Assembly (NCBI GenBank): GCA_024681595.1
Contig: JAILAN010000080.1
Coordinates: 17,029 to 81,028, forward strand
Reading direction: 5' to 3'
Origin: Lachnospiraceae bacterium
Lineage (GTDB): Bacteria; Bacillota; Clostridia; Lachnospirales; Lachnospiraceae
Length of the DNA stretch: 64,000 nt
The first letter of the stretch is position 1. Every line of letters starts with the position of its first letter. The translations under genes and the position numbers were made by a program. Below the pieces are notes generated by a model. The model worked only from the letters and a program-made list of their open reading frames with translations. It had not been told where the DNA came from and did not search any database. Shown here piece after piece: positions 1 through 9,762 of the stretch.

Positions 1-1
1 A

Positions 2-550
2 GCTTTTAAGCTGTTTCACGGTGTTGCGGATATCGCTCATGATATAGAGATGGACTGTTTCCTTAATATGCTCATAAGTATGAACCGCGCTCTGGTTCTT
101 TGCGGCATGATGGGTTGCGGCAAGAGCACCATCGGCAGACGTCTGTGCGATGATTCGGGATATATTTTTATCGATACAGATGAAATGATCGAATCTGATA
201 CCGGGATGAGTATAAATGACATTTTTGCGAAAATGGGAGAAGAGGCGTTTCGCAGGATGGAAAGTGATACTCTTATCAAACTGAATAAAATGCTTGATAA
301 TGATCCGTCACATAAATATGTGATATCGCTTGGCGGAGGAATGTGTACAAAGAACAATATACCGCTCATACGATCACTCGGCGTTACGGCTTATCTGAGG
401 CAAAATGCTCAAACGCTGGCGGCCAGACTTAAGAATGATACTAAACGGCCGCTGCTTAAAAATGACGATACATTAAAGACCATAACCGATCTTTTAAATA
501 AACGTGAATCTCTTTATATGGAGGCCAGTGATGAAATTGTTGATTATTAA
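2..550 (+). CDS. aroK: Shikimate dehydrogenase-shikimate kinase fusion (C-terminal part, 5' end outside window)
   Basis: The shikimate kinase domain phosphorylates the 3-hydroxyl of shikimate with ATP in the chorismate pathway. Visible are the Walker A loop GMMGCGKST, the FIDTDEMIE substrate/Mg segment, the LGGG shikimate-binding turn and the RPLL lid. The frame stays open to the left edge, with residues AFKLFHGVADIAHDIE before the first internal ATG (position 50). They resemble the last helix of AroE, so I read this as the kinase half of an AroE-AroK fusion. An independent start at 50 or 80 cannot be excluded. The 3' end overlaps aroQ by 20 nt, implying translational coupling. The kinase call is firm; the fusion is inferred from about 16 residues. 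Confidence 0.85.
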   Translation, partial: AFKLFHGVADIAHDIEMDCFLNMLISMNRALVLCGMMGCGKSTIGRRLCDDSGYIFIDTDEMIESDTGMSINDIFAKMGEEAFRRMESDTLIKLNKMLDNDPSHKYVISLGGGMCTKNNIPLIRSLGVTAYLRQNAQTLAARLKNDTKRPLLKNDDTLKTITDLLNKRESLYMEASDEIVDY

Positions 551-959
551 CGGTCCGAACCTGAACTTTCTGGGGATCAGGGAGCCGGATCTTTACGGTA
601 AGGAAAACTACGAGACATTATGTTCCATGATCGAAGATCATGCCCGCAAAAAAGGTATTTCTGTTGAACTGTTTCAGTCGAATCATGAAGGAGCGATAAT
701 CGATAAGATACAGGAAGCCTATCTTACGAAGCTGGATGGGATAGTCATAAATCCCGGGGCCTATACACATTACAGTTACGCAATCATGGACGCGTTAAAA
801 TCCGTAGATATGCCCAAGATAGAGGTCCATATCACCGATATTGACAGCCGCGAAGAATTCCGCAGAACATCTGTTACATCCAACGGATGCGATGAAGTGA
901 TAAAGGGTCATGGTCTTACGGGTTATCTTGAGGCTATGGACCATATTGCGGATATTTAA
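531..959 (+). CDS. aroQ: Type II 3-dehydroquinate dehydratase
   Basis: Dehydrates 3-dehydroquinate to 3-dehydroshikimate, third step of the shikimate pathway; the type II family forms cytoplasmic dodecamers. The 142 residues are normal for the family. Seen are NGPNLNFLGIREPDLYG with the catalytic Tyr22 on the mobile loop, the NHEGAIID segment, the NPGAYTHYSYA stretch with its Asn and His, and EVHITD followed by REEFRR. The usual S-N after EVHI is T-D here, a mild deviation. ATG 531 is preferred because a GGAGG lies at about 518-523 and the product then begins MKLLIINGPN as in homologues. It overlaps the kinase gene, so both share a transcript. Confidence 0.95.
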   Translation: MKLLIINGPNLNFLGIREPDLYGKENYETLCSMIEDHARKKGISVELFQSNHEGAIIDKIQEAYLTKLDGIVINPGAYTHYSYAIMDALKSVDMPKIEVHITDIDSREEFRRTSVTSNGCDEVIKGHGLTGYLEAMDHIADI

Positions 960-967
960 ATTTTTCC

Positions 968-996
968 TTGTAATATTGGGGCTTTTGTAATAAAAT
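968..996 (+). promoter_or_regulatory. Probable promoter of efp
   Basis: TTGTAA (968-973) and TAAAAT (991-996) are separated by 17 bp, a good sigma-A spacing, about 40 nt upstream of the efp start. By sequence only. Confidence 0.5.
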
Positions 997-1039
997 GTTT
1001 GGGAATTGTATTGTAGATTGTTAGGAGGATTATTCAGTT

Positions 1040-1597
1040 ATGATTTCTGCAGGTGATTTCAGAAATGGTATAACCATTGAATTGGAAGGTTCTGTTTATC
1101 AGATAATCGAGTTTCAGCATGTTAAGCCCGGTAAGGGAGCTGCATTCGTCAGAACCAAGCTTAAGAATGTCATCAACGGCGGAGTAGTGGAAAAGACTTT
1201 CAGACCTACTGAAAAGTGTCCGCAGGCACGTATTGATAGAAAAGATATGCAGTATTTGTATTCGGACGGTGACCTTTATAATTTCATGGACGTTGAGAAT
1301 TATGAGCAGATCGCATTAAACCAGGATACGGTTGGTGATTCGTTAAAGTTTGTCAAGGAAAATGAAATGGTCAAGGTCTGCAGTTACAACGGATCAGTGT
1401 TCTCTATAGAGCCTCCTTTGTTCGTTGAACTGGCTATTACGGATACAGAGCCCGGATTCAAGGGCGATACGGCTACAGGTGCTACCAAGCCCGCTACAGT
1501 TGAGACCGGAGCACAGGTTGCAGTTCCTCTGTTTGTTGAGCAGGGAGACGTGATAAAGATCGACACCAGAACAGGTGAGTATCTGTCCAGAGTATAA
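1040..1597 (+). CDS. efp: Elongation factor P
   Basis: Binds between the P and E sites of stalled ribosomes and promotes peptide bonds at polyproline stretches. The 185-residue product has the three-barrel EF-P layout: N-terminal KOW-like domain with the loop PGKGAAF carrying the tip Lys, a central domain with the family signature around [13 protein letters not shown], and the C-terminal OB fold ending GEYLSRV. The start is supported by TAGGAGGA just upstream. It is flanked by its own promoter and by a strong terminator at 1635, so it is probably monocistronic. Polyproline-like clients exist in the window, for example the TKPP-repeat protein at 29095. Confidence 0.97.
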   Translation: MISAGDFRNGITIELEGSVYQIIEFQHVKPGKGAAFVRTKLKNVINGGVVEKTFRPTEKCPQARIDRKDMQYLYSDGDLYNFMDVENYEQIALNQDTVGDSLKFVKENEMVKVCSYNGSVFSIEPPLFVELAITDTEPGFKGDTATGATKPATVETGAQVAVPLFVEQGDVIKIDTRTGEYLSRV

Positions 1598-1634
1598 GCT
1601 CGGTTCTTTTCTTTCATATATTTGTTAAGCTTGT

Positions 1635-1664
1635 AAGGCAATAACATACGTTATTGCCTTTTTT
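1635..1664 (+). terminator. Rho-independent terminator of efp
   Basis: Perfect 11-bp stem, AAGGCAATAAC (1635-1645) with GTTATTGCCTT (1650-1660), a 4-nt loop and a run of T. Confidence 0.92.
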
Positions 1665-1700
1665 GCGCGTAATCAAAGTATGTATTAGAAAGGAATCAAT

Positions 1701-2606
1701 ATGGAGTTTGACATTTTTAAAGAAGATCTTTGTAATATGGTAGGAAATGAGCTGGGAAATGAATATGAGACTTCGATCAAAACAGTTACCAAGAACAACG
1801 GAGTGGTACTGACCGGGATCATGGCTAAAAAGAACGGGTGTAATGTATTCCCGACATTATATATCAATGACCTGTATGAGGCAGATATATCCGGCAGTGA
1901 AATGAAGAGACTGGCGGTGAGGCTGTCCGAGAGCCTTCAGAATTCATCTGCTCCGTCTCCGGACGTTTTAGATGATATTTTTGATCTTGACAAAGTCAGA
2001 GACAGGATAGCGTTTAAGCTGATAAACACGCGGAGAAATGCGGATATCCTGAGCAAAATCCCACACAGGAGCTTTCTGGATCTGACCGTGGCTTATTATA
2101 TCGATGTCTCGAATGATGTTCCGGGAAATGGCGGCACGGCGACGGTCCTTATTCGTGACAATATAATGACCAGGTGGGATACGGATGAGGAGAGGTTATA
2201 CGGGATAGCAATGTCTAATATGAAAAGAAATTCACCTGACCATATACTCACCATGGAGGAGATAATCAGGGAAAAAACGAATTTCATTTATGATGATCCG
2301 GGAATCGTGATGTATGTTCTGACTAACAAAGATCAGATGTTCGGGGCTTCTGCTCTTTTATACGGTTCGGCCATGAAACAGCTCTCTAAAGAACTGGATC
2401 GTAACCTTTACATTCTGCCCAGTTCGGTTCATGAGCTCATCCTGCTTCCCCAGGATGGTGAATCCGATTGCCGGGCTCTCCTTAATATAGTATGTGAGGT
2501 CAATAAAACCGAAGTACCGGATGAGGAAATACTGGCGGATTCGGTCTATATGTATGACAGAGACAGCGAAGAGGTCTCTTTGGTTGCTCAAAAGGACGAA
2601 AACTAG
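1701..2606 (+). CDS. DUF5688 family protein
   Basis: 301 residues matching the pattern of DUF5688, a family I know almost only from Lachnospiraceae and relatives. The N-terminal stretch NNGVVLTG...NVFPTLYINDLYEA is characteristic. The middle carries a conserved ADIL...HRSFLDLTVAYYID segment, and the C-terminal third (YILPSSVHELILLPQ) resembles the family's LPSSIHE motif. There is no signal peptide or membrane segment, so it should be cytoplasmic. Function is unknown. The SD is AGAAAGGAATC before ATG 1701. It stands alone between the efp terminator and tRNA-Arg. Confidence 0.8.
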   Translation: MEFDIFKEDLCNMVGNELGNEYETSIKTVTKNNGVVLTGIMAKKNGCNVFPTLYINDLYEADISGSEMKRLAVRLSESLQNSSAPSPDVLDDIFDLDKVRDRIAFKLINTRRNADILSKIPHRSFLDLTVAYYIDVSNDVPGNGGTATVLIRDNIMTRWDTDEERLYGIAMSNMKRNSPDHILTMEEIIREKTNFIYDDPGIVMYVLTNKDQMFGASALLYGSAMKQLSKELDRNLYILPSSVHELILLPQDGESDCRALLNIVCEVNKTEVPDEEILADSVYMYDRDSEEVSLVAQKDEN

Positions 2607-2668
2607 ACTTTTTGCTGTTCTTGTGTTATTATATTGCGAGTGGTGTGTAACATTTTTGTAACAAATCA

Positions 2669-2740
2669 GCACTCGTAGTCTAACGGATAGAACGAAGGCC
2701 TCCGACGCCTTTAATGCAGGTTCGATTCCTGTCGAGTGCA
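2669..2740 (+). tRNA. tRNA-Arg (anticodon CCG)
   Basis: A cloverleaf can be drawn by eye: acceptor GCACTCG (2669-2675) pairs with CGAGTGC (2733-2739), discriminator A at 2740. The anticodon stem is AAGGC/GCCTT with loop CTCCGAC, giving anticodon CCG (reads CGG). The T arm is GCAGG-TTCGATT-CCTGT with one G-U pair. The D arm is short (GTCTAACGGATAGAAC). CCA is not encoded. An open reading frame with an ATG inside this gene is not a real start. Confidence 0.93.
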
Positions 2741-2782
2741 TTAGGCCAATGGCCTTCAGACTTGAAAGGATTATCTTGTTTT

Positions 2783-4105
2783 ATGAAAGATGATAACAGG
2801 AGCGGCCTTTACGCTGTAAAGGAAAAGCTGACCGATATCAAGGAATGGATATTTGAGCACAGCAGGATAGTTATGCCCTGCGTACTTGTTCTGTGTGTAG
2901 CCATAACGGTTATCATAGCAGTTAATGCCAACAAGAGAGAGGCGCTTGAGAAACAGGCACAGGAGGCAGCTTTGGCTGCCCAGGCAGCTGTTTCTTCCGA
3001 AGGTTCCGCAAATTCTCTGGAGCCTCCTGCATATGAACTGGAAGAGAATGCTCATGCTGAGCTGAATACGTTTATTAAGGATTACTATGATGCTATGGCC
3101 AAGGGTGATGTCCTTACAGTGACTTCAATGAATACCAACCTGAATGATGTTGAGAAGATCAGGATCAAGGAACAGAGCAAATACATAGAACCGTTTCAGG
3201 ATATCATGATATATACGAAACCGGGTCTTACAGAGAATTCATATGTTGCATATGTTTCTTCCAAGACGAAGTTTAAGGATCTGGATACTCCGCTTCCCGG
3301 GCTTCAGACTTATTATATCGAGACTACTGAGACCGGAGATTTCCGTATTTATAACACCACATCCGATGATGATCCGGTATATGAATATGTTTCCAGTCTC
3401 GTTCTGCAGGATGACTACATAGATCTTCAGAATAAAGTTACTGTTGAATATAATGACATACTGGCCGAGAATACCGAAGTCAATGAGTTTGTTGCATATT
3501 TCACGGAAAAGATGAAAGAAGAGATAGGAGAGTCTCTGGCCAGCATAGAGGCACCTGTTACCGAAGAGGATACGACAACCACCGAGGGAGATGATTCCAA
3601 TCATGCTGCTGTGGTTGTAATTAAGGTAAAAGCTACGGATGTGGTTAATATCAGAAAATCCGATTCCGAAAAAGCAGATAAGATAGACAAGGCTCAGGTC
3701 GGACAGGAGTTTAACCTGATACAGGAGAAGGGCAACGGATGGTCTGAGGTTGAGTATAACGGCGGCTCTGCATTTATAAAAAGCGAGTTCCTTGAAGCGG
3801 TACAGACTGTTACCATAGGAACCGAGGAGGAGAACACGGATAATACCGATACCGGTGCCGGTGCCGATACAGGAAATAACAACACAGCAACAACCTCTGA
3901 CAGTACTGATGTTAAGGGAACGGTCAAGATCAATGATTCCGGTGTCAGGGTCAGAAAAGAACCCAGCACCGATGCTGAGATCATAACCACTCTTTATACG
4001 GGTGAAAAGCTCGATCTTATCGAATCAATGACCAGCGGATGGTCAAAGATCCGGTATAAAGGTGAATATGGCTATGTTAAGAGCGAATTCCTCGATGAAG
4101 ATTGA
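2783..4105 (+). CDS. Membrane-anchored protein with two bacterial SH3 domains
   Basis: 440 residues. A short cytoplasmic N-terminus is followed by one transmembrane segment (about 29-48, VMPCVLVLCVAITVIIAV), an Ala/Gln-rich helix, an extracellular NTF2-like region (about 80-230) and two SH3_3 domains (about 281-339 and 380-440) joined by a Thr/Asn/Asp-rich linker. Both SH3 copies share the pattern VNIRK/VRVRKEPS...GEKLDLIE...GWSKIRY...GYVKSEFL. Such SH3b domains usually bind peptidoglycan, so a cell-wall role is likely but the function is not known. I chose ATG 2783 because an upstream in-frame ATG lies inside the tRNA; AAAGGA lies about 14 nt upstream. Confidence 0.8.
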   Translation: MKDDNRSGLYAVKEKLTDIKEWIFEHSRIVMPCVLVLCVAITVIIAVNANKREALEKQAQEAALAAQAAVSSEGSANSLEPPAYELEENAHAELNTFIKDYYDAMAKGDVLTVTSMNTNLNDVEKIRIKEQSKYIEPFQDIMIYTKPGLTENSYVAYVSSKTKFKDLDTPLPGLQTYYIETTETGDFRIYNTTSDDDPVYEYVSSLVLQDDYIDLQNKVTVEYNDILAENTEVNEFVAYFTEKMKEEIGESLASIEAPVTEEDTTTTEGDDSNHAAVVVIKVKATDVVNIRKSDSEKADKIDKAQVGQEFNLIQEKGNGWSEVEYNGGSAFIKSEFLEAVQTVTIGTEEENTDNTDTGAGADTGNNNTATTSDSTDVKGTVKINDSGVRVRKEPSTDAEIITTLYTGEKLDLIESMTSGWSKIRYKGEYGYVKSEFLDED

Positions 4106-4144
4106 TCCTTAAGGCTCGATCAGGATGTGCATGACAGGTATGAT

Positions 4145-4177
4145 GCGGACGGAACGGACAGTTTCGTCCGCTTTTTT
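4145..4177 (+). terminator. Rho-independent terminator of the SH3 gene
   Basis: An 11-bp stem (4145-4155 with 4161-4171, one G-T pair), loop GGACA, then TTTTTT. Confidence 0.9.
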
Positions 4178-4268
4178 ATCTTATTGACAGATTCAATGAT
4201 ATGATAAGCGGGAATCATGGATCATGAAGCATTTGTTTTTAATATATTAATCATATGCAAAAAATAAC

Positions 4269-4298
4269 TTGCCAAGGCTGCATCACATAATATATAAT
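4269..4298 (+). promoter_or_regulatory. Probable gdhA promoter
   Basis: TTGCCA (4269-4274), 18-bp spacer, TATAAT (4293-4298). The predicted start of transcription, near 4305, lies just before the palindrome at 4312. Confidence 0.55.
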
Positions 4299-4311
4299 AA
4301 AAAAAGTTTTT

Positions 4312-4335
4312 AGATTGTATACAATTATACAATCT
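4312..4335. promoter_or_regulatory. Perfect palindrome between gdhA promoter and gene, candidate operator
   Basis: AGATTGTATA (4312-4321) and TATACAATCT (4326-4335) are exact reverse complements around CAAT. The left half plus spacer also forms the smaller palindrome ATTGTATACAAT (4314-4325). No T-run follows, so it is not a terminator. Placed just after the predicted transcription start, it fits a repressor site. The TTGTATACAA core recalls GntR-type operators; the cognate regulator is not in the window. Confidence 0.6.
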
Positions 4336-4370
4336 CATAATAAAGAACACTATGAGCAACTACAAGCTAA

Positions 4371-5729
<1,359 letters not shown>

Positions 5730-5780
5730 AGCCTTAAAGAACAGCTGTTATTCAATAATCAGAGAATAAATACAGTAAAA

Positions 5781-5817
5781 GAACCGTTCTGCCGATTGAC
5801 AGAACGGTTCTTTGTTT
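5781..5817. terminator. Terminator between gdhA and the convergent esterase gene
   Basis: 11-bp stem GAACCGTTCTG (5781-5791) with CAGAACGGTTC (5800-5810). TTTGTTT follows on the plus strand and TTTTACT on the minus strand, so it can serve both genes. Confidence 0.8.
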
Positions 5818-5865
5818 GATTATCAGTTACTGTTTTATCTTGTGAGTTATGGTCTCTCCGGACGA

Positions 5866-6750
5866 TCAACTTACAACGTGCTTTCTGAAGAAATCCGCCT
5901 CATCATCATTACATTCTTTCTGAAAGATATTGTTCATATCTACATGAAAGACATGATATGCTTTTTCAGGATCACCACCGCCGTAGATCTTTGATTCAAC
6001 TTCGATCCCGTGATCTTTAAGAGCCTTTTTAAATGGCTCCAGCTGCGGGAGAAGGTAATCATTAGTCCCGCTCATCAGGTATACGGGAGGATATGACGGA
6101 TCAAGGAAATTGGCTGTGCACAGGTAATCGGGAGATTTTTCCTTCCAATCCGGTCCAATCAGGTACTCCGTGGCATTATCAAGCCCGTCTCTTTTAACGA
6201 GAAGGAGGGGATCATACAGACCGCAGTTTAATGCACATGCTCTGATCCTGATATCATGATTGATCTTAAGACCGATAAAATCAGCATATTTTGGATTTGA
6301 GTAGGCGGCGCTGTATAACGAAGCGTAGTGAGCTCCTGCAGAATCACCGACCAGGAACGCGTTATTTATATCAAGACCGTATTTATCCTTGTTTTCGGAT
6401 ATCCAGTCCATGACCAGACAGGTATCTTCCAAAGCGGCGGGAAAACCGTGTTCCGGTGCGAGTCTGTACGTGAAGTTAACGAACGCAAAGCCCCGTGTGG
6501 CCATATTCATGCCATAGAACTGATATATTTCTTTGGTGCCGTATACGTATGCGCCTCCGTGGATGCTGATGATCACGCTTAATGGTCTGTCGTAATCCTC
6601 TGGCAAATAAAGATCAAGAACATTCATTTCCTGGTCAGGACCATACTGGATATTGTCATAACGCCTTATACCTGCAGGATCTTTCTGATCTTTATCACGC
6701 TCTGTGTCTGATTTTTGCCATTCCTTACGAACTTTTAGGTATTCTTCCAT
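5866..6750 (-). CDS. Alpha/beta hydrolase, HSL-type esterase
   Basis: 294-residue cytoplasmic esterase of the alpha/beta-hydrolase fold. Seen are the oxyanion-hole motif HGGAYVYG (about 64-71), the nucleophile elbow GDSAG with Ser137, a probable acid Asp in SGTNDYLLP and the His in YHVFHVD near the C-terminus, so the triad is complete. HSL/BD-FAE-like enzymes deacylate small esters, including acetylated sugars. It starts 23 nt after the carboxylesterase-GH43 gene on the same strand, so the pair is likely one operon working on acylated plant oligosaccharides. The substrate is inferred from context only. Confidence 0.85.
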   Translation of the reverse strand: MEEYLKVRKEWQKSDTERDKDQKDPAGIRRYDNIQYGPDQEMNVLDLYLPEDYDRPLSVIISIHGGAYVYGTKEIYQFYGMNMATRGFAFVNFTYRLAPEHGFPAALEDTCLVMDWISENKDKYGLDINNAFLVGDSAGAHYASLYSAAYSNPKYADFIGLKINHDIRIRACALNCGLYDPLLLVKRDGLDNATEYLIGPDWKEKSPDYLCTANFLDPSYPPVYLMSGTNDYLLPQLEPFKKALKDHGIEVESKIYGGGDPEKAYHVFHVDMNNIFQKECNDDEADFFRKHVVS

Positions 6751-6773
6751 ATAAAATCCCCCTTTACATCGAA

Positions 6774-9596
6774 TCAGTGCAGGAATCCGAAGGATTTAAG
6801 ACGAATCGTTCCTTCGTCACGATATGTCAGGTATATTGCCGATATACCGCTTGTTTTTTCCATACTTCCTTCGAAATACTCATCTATGTTTGCCGAATTG
6901 ATACTGATCTTGCCGAGCACAGGACCGTCTATGCTGGTCCTTATCTCAAAATACCCGTGACCGTATCCCTGTGTGCGGACATACATTCCGGTAACATCTT
7001 TGAGGTCAAAATATTTGAATCCCAGAGTATATCCGGAAGTGATGTTTTTAATATACCCGATGTTTCTGTCACCGTCGGCTCCATCCTGCGTAATGCAGGG
7101 AGACTTGGGATTAACATATATGTCATCATCGTCACCGAAGATGTTACATACGATATAAGCAGGATATTCGGCTATATCGTTAAGAGGTCCGTTATTTGGA
7201 CCGCAGGATGTTATCTCAGCCTGCTTGATGCTGCCATCGGGCAGGAATTTGATCTTTTCAAGACAGCCCTGACGGGAGAACCAGTTGCCGTTGGTATGTC
7301 TGTGATAGAAGATATACCACTCGTTATTTATTTCTATGATACTGCCGTGGTTATTTGCACCGTAGCAGGTTCTTTTATCAGCAGCCTTGTATGAGTCGAT
7401 CCCAAGGTCGCAGTTACTTATTATGACTCCACCGTATTTAAAGTCCCTGTCGGTATACTTTGAAGTGGCATAGCACAGCTCATGCATTACTTCCGATGAG
7501 TATACGAAATAGTATGTGTCGTTGCGTTTCCTTATAGAAGGCGCCTCGAAGAACGCATGACCTTCATATCCGGAGCCTTGACTGTGCATTTTGCCGGGAG
7601 CGATGAATTTCATTCCGTCAACTATCGTAAGCATGTCTTTGTCCAGCTTGACATACATTGCTCCGTGTCTGCTGCTGTCAGTCTGTCCGCAGAATCCGGT
7701 ATAGAGATAGGTATAGTCACCTTCCGTCAGAACACCGGGATCGAACTGCGGCTCATCACCGTCTTTGCGGCCCAGAAGCGTACCGTCCTTGTAATGAACA
7801 TATCCGAGGAATTTATATTTTCCCGCAGGAGTATCACAGACTGCAACGGATACTATACTGAGTCTGTCAAGCACATAGAACAGGTAGTATCTTCCGTCGG
7901 GTCCCTGCGTCACATCCGGTGCGTACAGACAACCCAGTCGATGAGGATTTTCGGGTTCCTGGGTGCTTTCATAGATAACACCTTCATACCTCCATGAACG
8001 AAGATCATCAACAGGAGCGGAGTAGCATACATAATCTCCGGGACAGAAGGTAGCGCCGTTAAAGTAATCATGAGAGCCATATACATATACTCTGTTACCA
8101 AATACGTATGGTTCACCGTCGGGGATATACTCCCATGAAGGCAGATATGGATTAAAGCCCTGAAGCGAACTGTCGATAAGCCCTGACGCTTTTTCTATAT
8201 CATGCGAATTGCCGACACCGGAAACAGGCCCGTCAGAGGTGAAATTCATCTCATTTTTGTCGTTGTAGCGGTATCTTTTCCATTCGGGAAGAGACACACC
8301 GTCGAACCCGCACCCGTTGGGATCGCCGGTCTTGATGAAGTTGGTGAAATAATCACACATGTTCATTGCGAGCTCAAAATGCCTGCCTTTATAGGGACGT
8401 GCACATTTTCCTATGTTGTTGAACCAGAACCACAGATCGCACGAATGGAAACATCCGGGATCGTCGCTTCCGGGAATATCCGGCATGAAACGATAATAGT
8501 ACATGGCTCCTTTTGAAGGATTTGCCGAATTTCTGTTAAAGACAGCTTTGACAGATGCCTCGATTATCTGAACATCGCCTTTTTCGAATACATCATCAGT
8601 ATCTTCCTTGGGAGCTTTGGCCAGGAATTCATCGAGTGTATTACCGCTTATTACGTTAATGGGAGCGTATTTACCTTCAAGGAAGAGTTTGTACGGATCA
8701 TCCTTGACCATGTTATGATCGATGACAGTAGCCATGAATCCGTTCTGAGCCCGGAATTCGGCATATTTATCTCTGATATATATTGCATCGAGTTCTCTTG
8801 CTTCTTCAAGGCTTTTAACTCCGAGGAACTCAAAGAACTTTTCACCGATCTTTTCTGTTTCTTTGATATCTCTGGGAACAATGATCGGATCGGTTATAAA
8901 GGGATTGCGTATAAGACCGCTCATGATAAATGCGTTCTTTATATCACCGAAGTTATCCTCACATGTCATCTGTGTCAGAACAGAAGATCCTCCCGCAGAC
9001 TGCCCGGCTATGGTGATCTTGTTGGGATCTCCGCCGAAGTTTTTGATATTACGGCGAACCCACTTTAATCCGGCCTGTTGATCGAGATTACCGAAATTGG
9101 CAGGCGCATCCGGTGATTCTTTTGTGATCTCGGGATGGGTCAGAAAGCCCAAAGCACCCAAACGGTAATTGACACTTACAACAACTACGCCTCTTCTGGC
9201 CAGTTGCTCACCGTCAAATTCCATTTCTGCAGTATATCCCCACTGGAATCCGCCTCCGAAGAACCATACCAGCACCGGAAGAAGGTCATCGGTCTTTTTG
9301 GCACCGGTCCAGACGTTAAGATACAGACAGTCTTCATCCATGGGTATTTCCGGATCGACATGCCATTCTCTGCAATACAGGTCATCGCCGAGTCCCGGGG
9401 TATCCTGAACTGAGATAGGGCCATATGAATATGCATTGAGTACTCCGTCCCAGTCAGAGGCCTTCTGTGGAGCTCTCCACCGGTTCTTGCCGACAGGCGG
9501 AGCGGCAAAGGGTATTCCTTTAAAGGCTGTGACTCTGGGATCAGTTCCGGGCAGTCCTCTGACCGCGCCGTTTTCTGTAACAGTCTGTCTAATCAT
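6774..9596 (-). CDS. Carboxylesterase (type B)-GH43 glycoside hydrolase fusion
   Basis: 940 residues with two enzymes in one chain. Residues 1 to about 475 are a type B carboxylesterase: oxyanion motif GGGFQWG (114-120), nucleophile elbow GQSAG with Ser200, acid Glu323 in GNTLDEF and His384 in HSCDLWF. Residues about 480-810 are a GH43 five-bladed propeller: GEPYVFG near 494, the pKa-modulator Asp619 in FDPGVL and the general acid Glu684 in FFEAPS. The expected base Asp position reads PDGEP, so D493 or E495 must act. Residues about 855-940 look like a CBM6-type beta-sandwich. No signal peptide is seen, so it acts inside the cell on imported, probably feruloylated or acetylated arabinoxylan fragments. 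SD GGGAGG precedes ATG 9596. Confidence 0.88.
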   Translation of the reverse strand: MIRQTVTENGAVRGLPGTDPRVTAFKGIPFAAPPVGKNRWRAPQKASDWDGVLNAYSYGPISVQDTPGLGDDLYCREWHVDPEIPMDEDCLYLNVWTGAKKTDDLLPVLVWFFGGGFQWGYTAEMEFDGEQLARRGVVVVSVNYRLGALGFLTHPEITKESPDAPANFGNLDQQAGLKWVRRNIKNFGGDPNKITIAGQSAGGSSVLTQMTCEDNFGDIKNAFIMSGLIRNPFITDPIIVPRDIKETEKIGEKFFEFLGVKSLEEARELDAIYIRDKYAEFRAQNGFMATVIDHNMVKDDPYKLFLEGKYAPINVISGNTLDEFLAKAPKEDTDDVFEKGDVQIIEASVKAVFNRNSANPSKGAMYYYRFMPDIPGSDDPGCFHSCDLWFWFNNIGKCARPYKGRHFELAMNMCDYFTNFIKTGDPNGCGFDGVSLPEWKRYRYNDKNEMNFTSDGPVSGVGNSHDIEKASGLIDSSLQGFNPYLPSWEYIPDGEPYVFGNRVYVYGSHDYFNGATFCPGDYVCYSAPVDDLRSWRYEGVIYESTQEPENPHRLGCLYAPDVTQGPDGRYYLFYVLDRLSIVSVAVCDTPAGKYKFLGYVHYKDGTLLGRKDGDEPQFDPGVLTEGDYTYLYTGFCGQTDSSRHGAMYVKLDKDMLTIVDGMKFIAPGKMHSQGSGYEGHAFFEAPSIRKRNDTYYFVYSSEVMHELCYATSKYTDRDFKYGGVIISNCDLGIDSYKAADKRTCYGANNHGSIIEINNEWYIFYHRHTNGNWFSRQGCLEKIKFLPDGSIKQAEITSCGPNNGPLNDIAEYPAYIVCNIFGDDDDIYVNPKSPCITQDGADGDRNIGYIKNITSGYTLGFKYFDLKDVTGMYVRTQGYGHGYFEIRTSIDGPVLGKISINSANIDEYFEGSMEKTSGISAIYLTYRDEGTIRLKSFGFLH

Positions 9597-9633
9597 TTAA
9601 GTAACCTCCCAAAACAGTAAAGTTGGATTGACA

Positions 9634-9660
9634 GGCAGTTTATTATGTCTGCCATTATAA
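9634..9660 (-). promoter_or_regulatory. Candidate promoter and operator for the esterase-GH43 operon
   Basis: On the minus strand TATAAT (9655-9660) is followed at once by the inverted repeat GGCAG/CTGCC (9634-9638 and 9649-9653, 10-nt gap). A clear -35 box is not visible. The repeat lies where a repressor would block initiation. Confidence 0.4.
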
Positions 9661-9746
9661 AAAGTATACGTTCATTAATATATGTGTGCTTGTCATTTTT
9701 TGCGGGTATGAGGACAAATATTGCTATTTTTATGTCATTTAAGATA

Positions 9747-9755
9747 TGGTAGAAT
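9747..9755 (+). promoter_or_regulatory. Extended -10 promoter directly before the FliB-like gene
   Basis: TGGTAGAAT (9747-9755) is an extended -10 element. The predicted transcription start, about 7 nt on, coincides with ATG 9763, which suggests a leaderless mRNA. Confidence 0.45.
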
Positions 9756-9762
9756 AGCATTT

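Noticed and set aside
2714..2782. Longer N-terminus for the SH3 protein
   Set aside because: The upstream ATG lies inside tRNA-Arg; ATG 2783 is the first sensible start.
6582..7394. 270-residue plus-strand reading frame
   Set aside because: It is antisense to the esterase and GH43 genes, has no recognisable motif and no SD.
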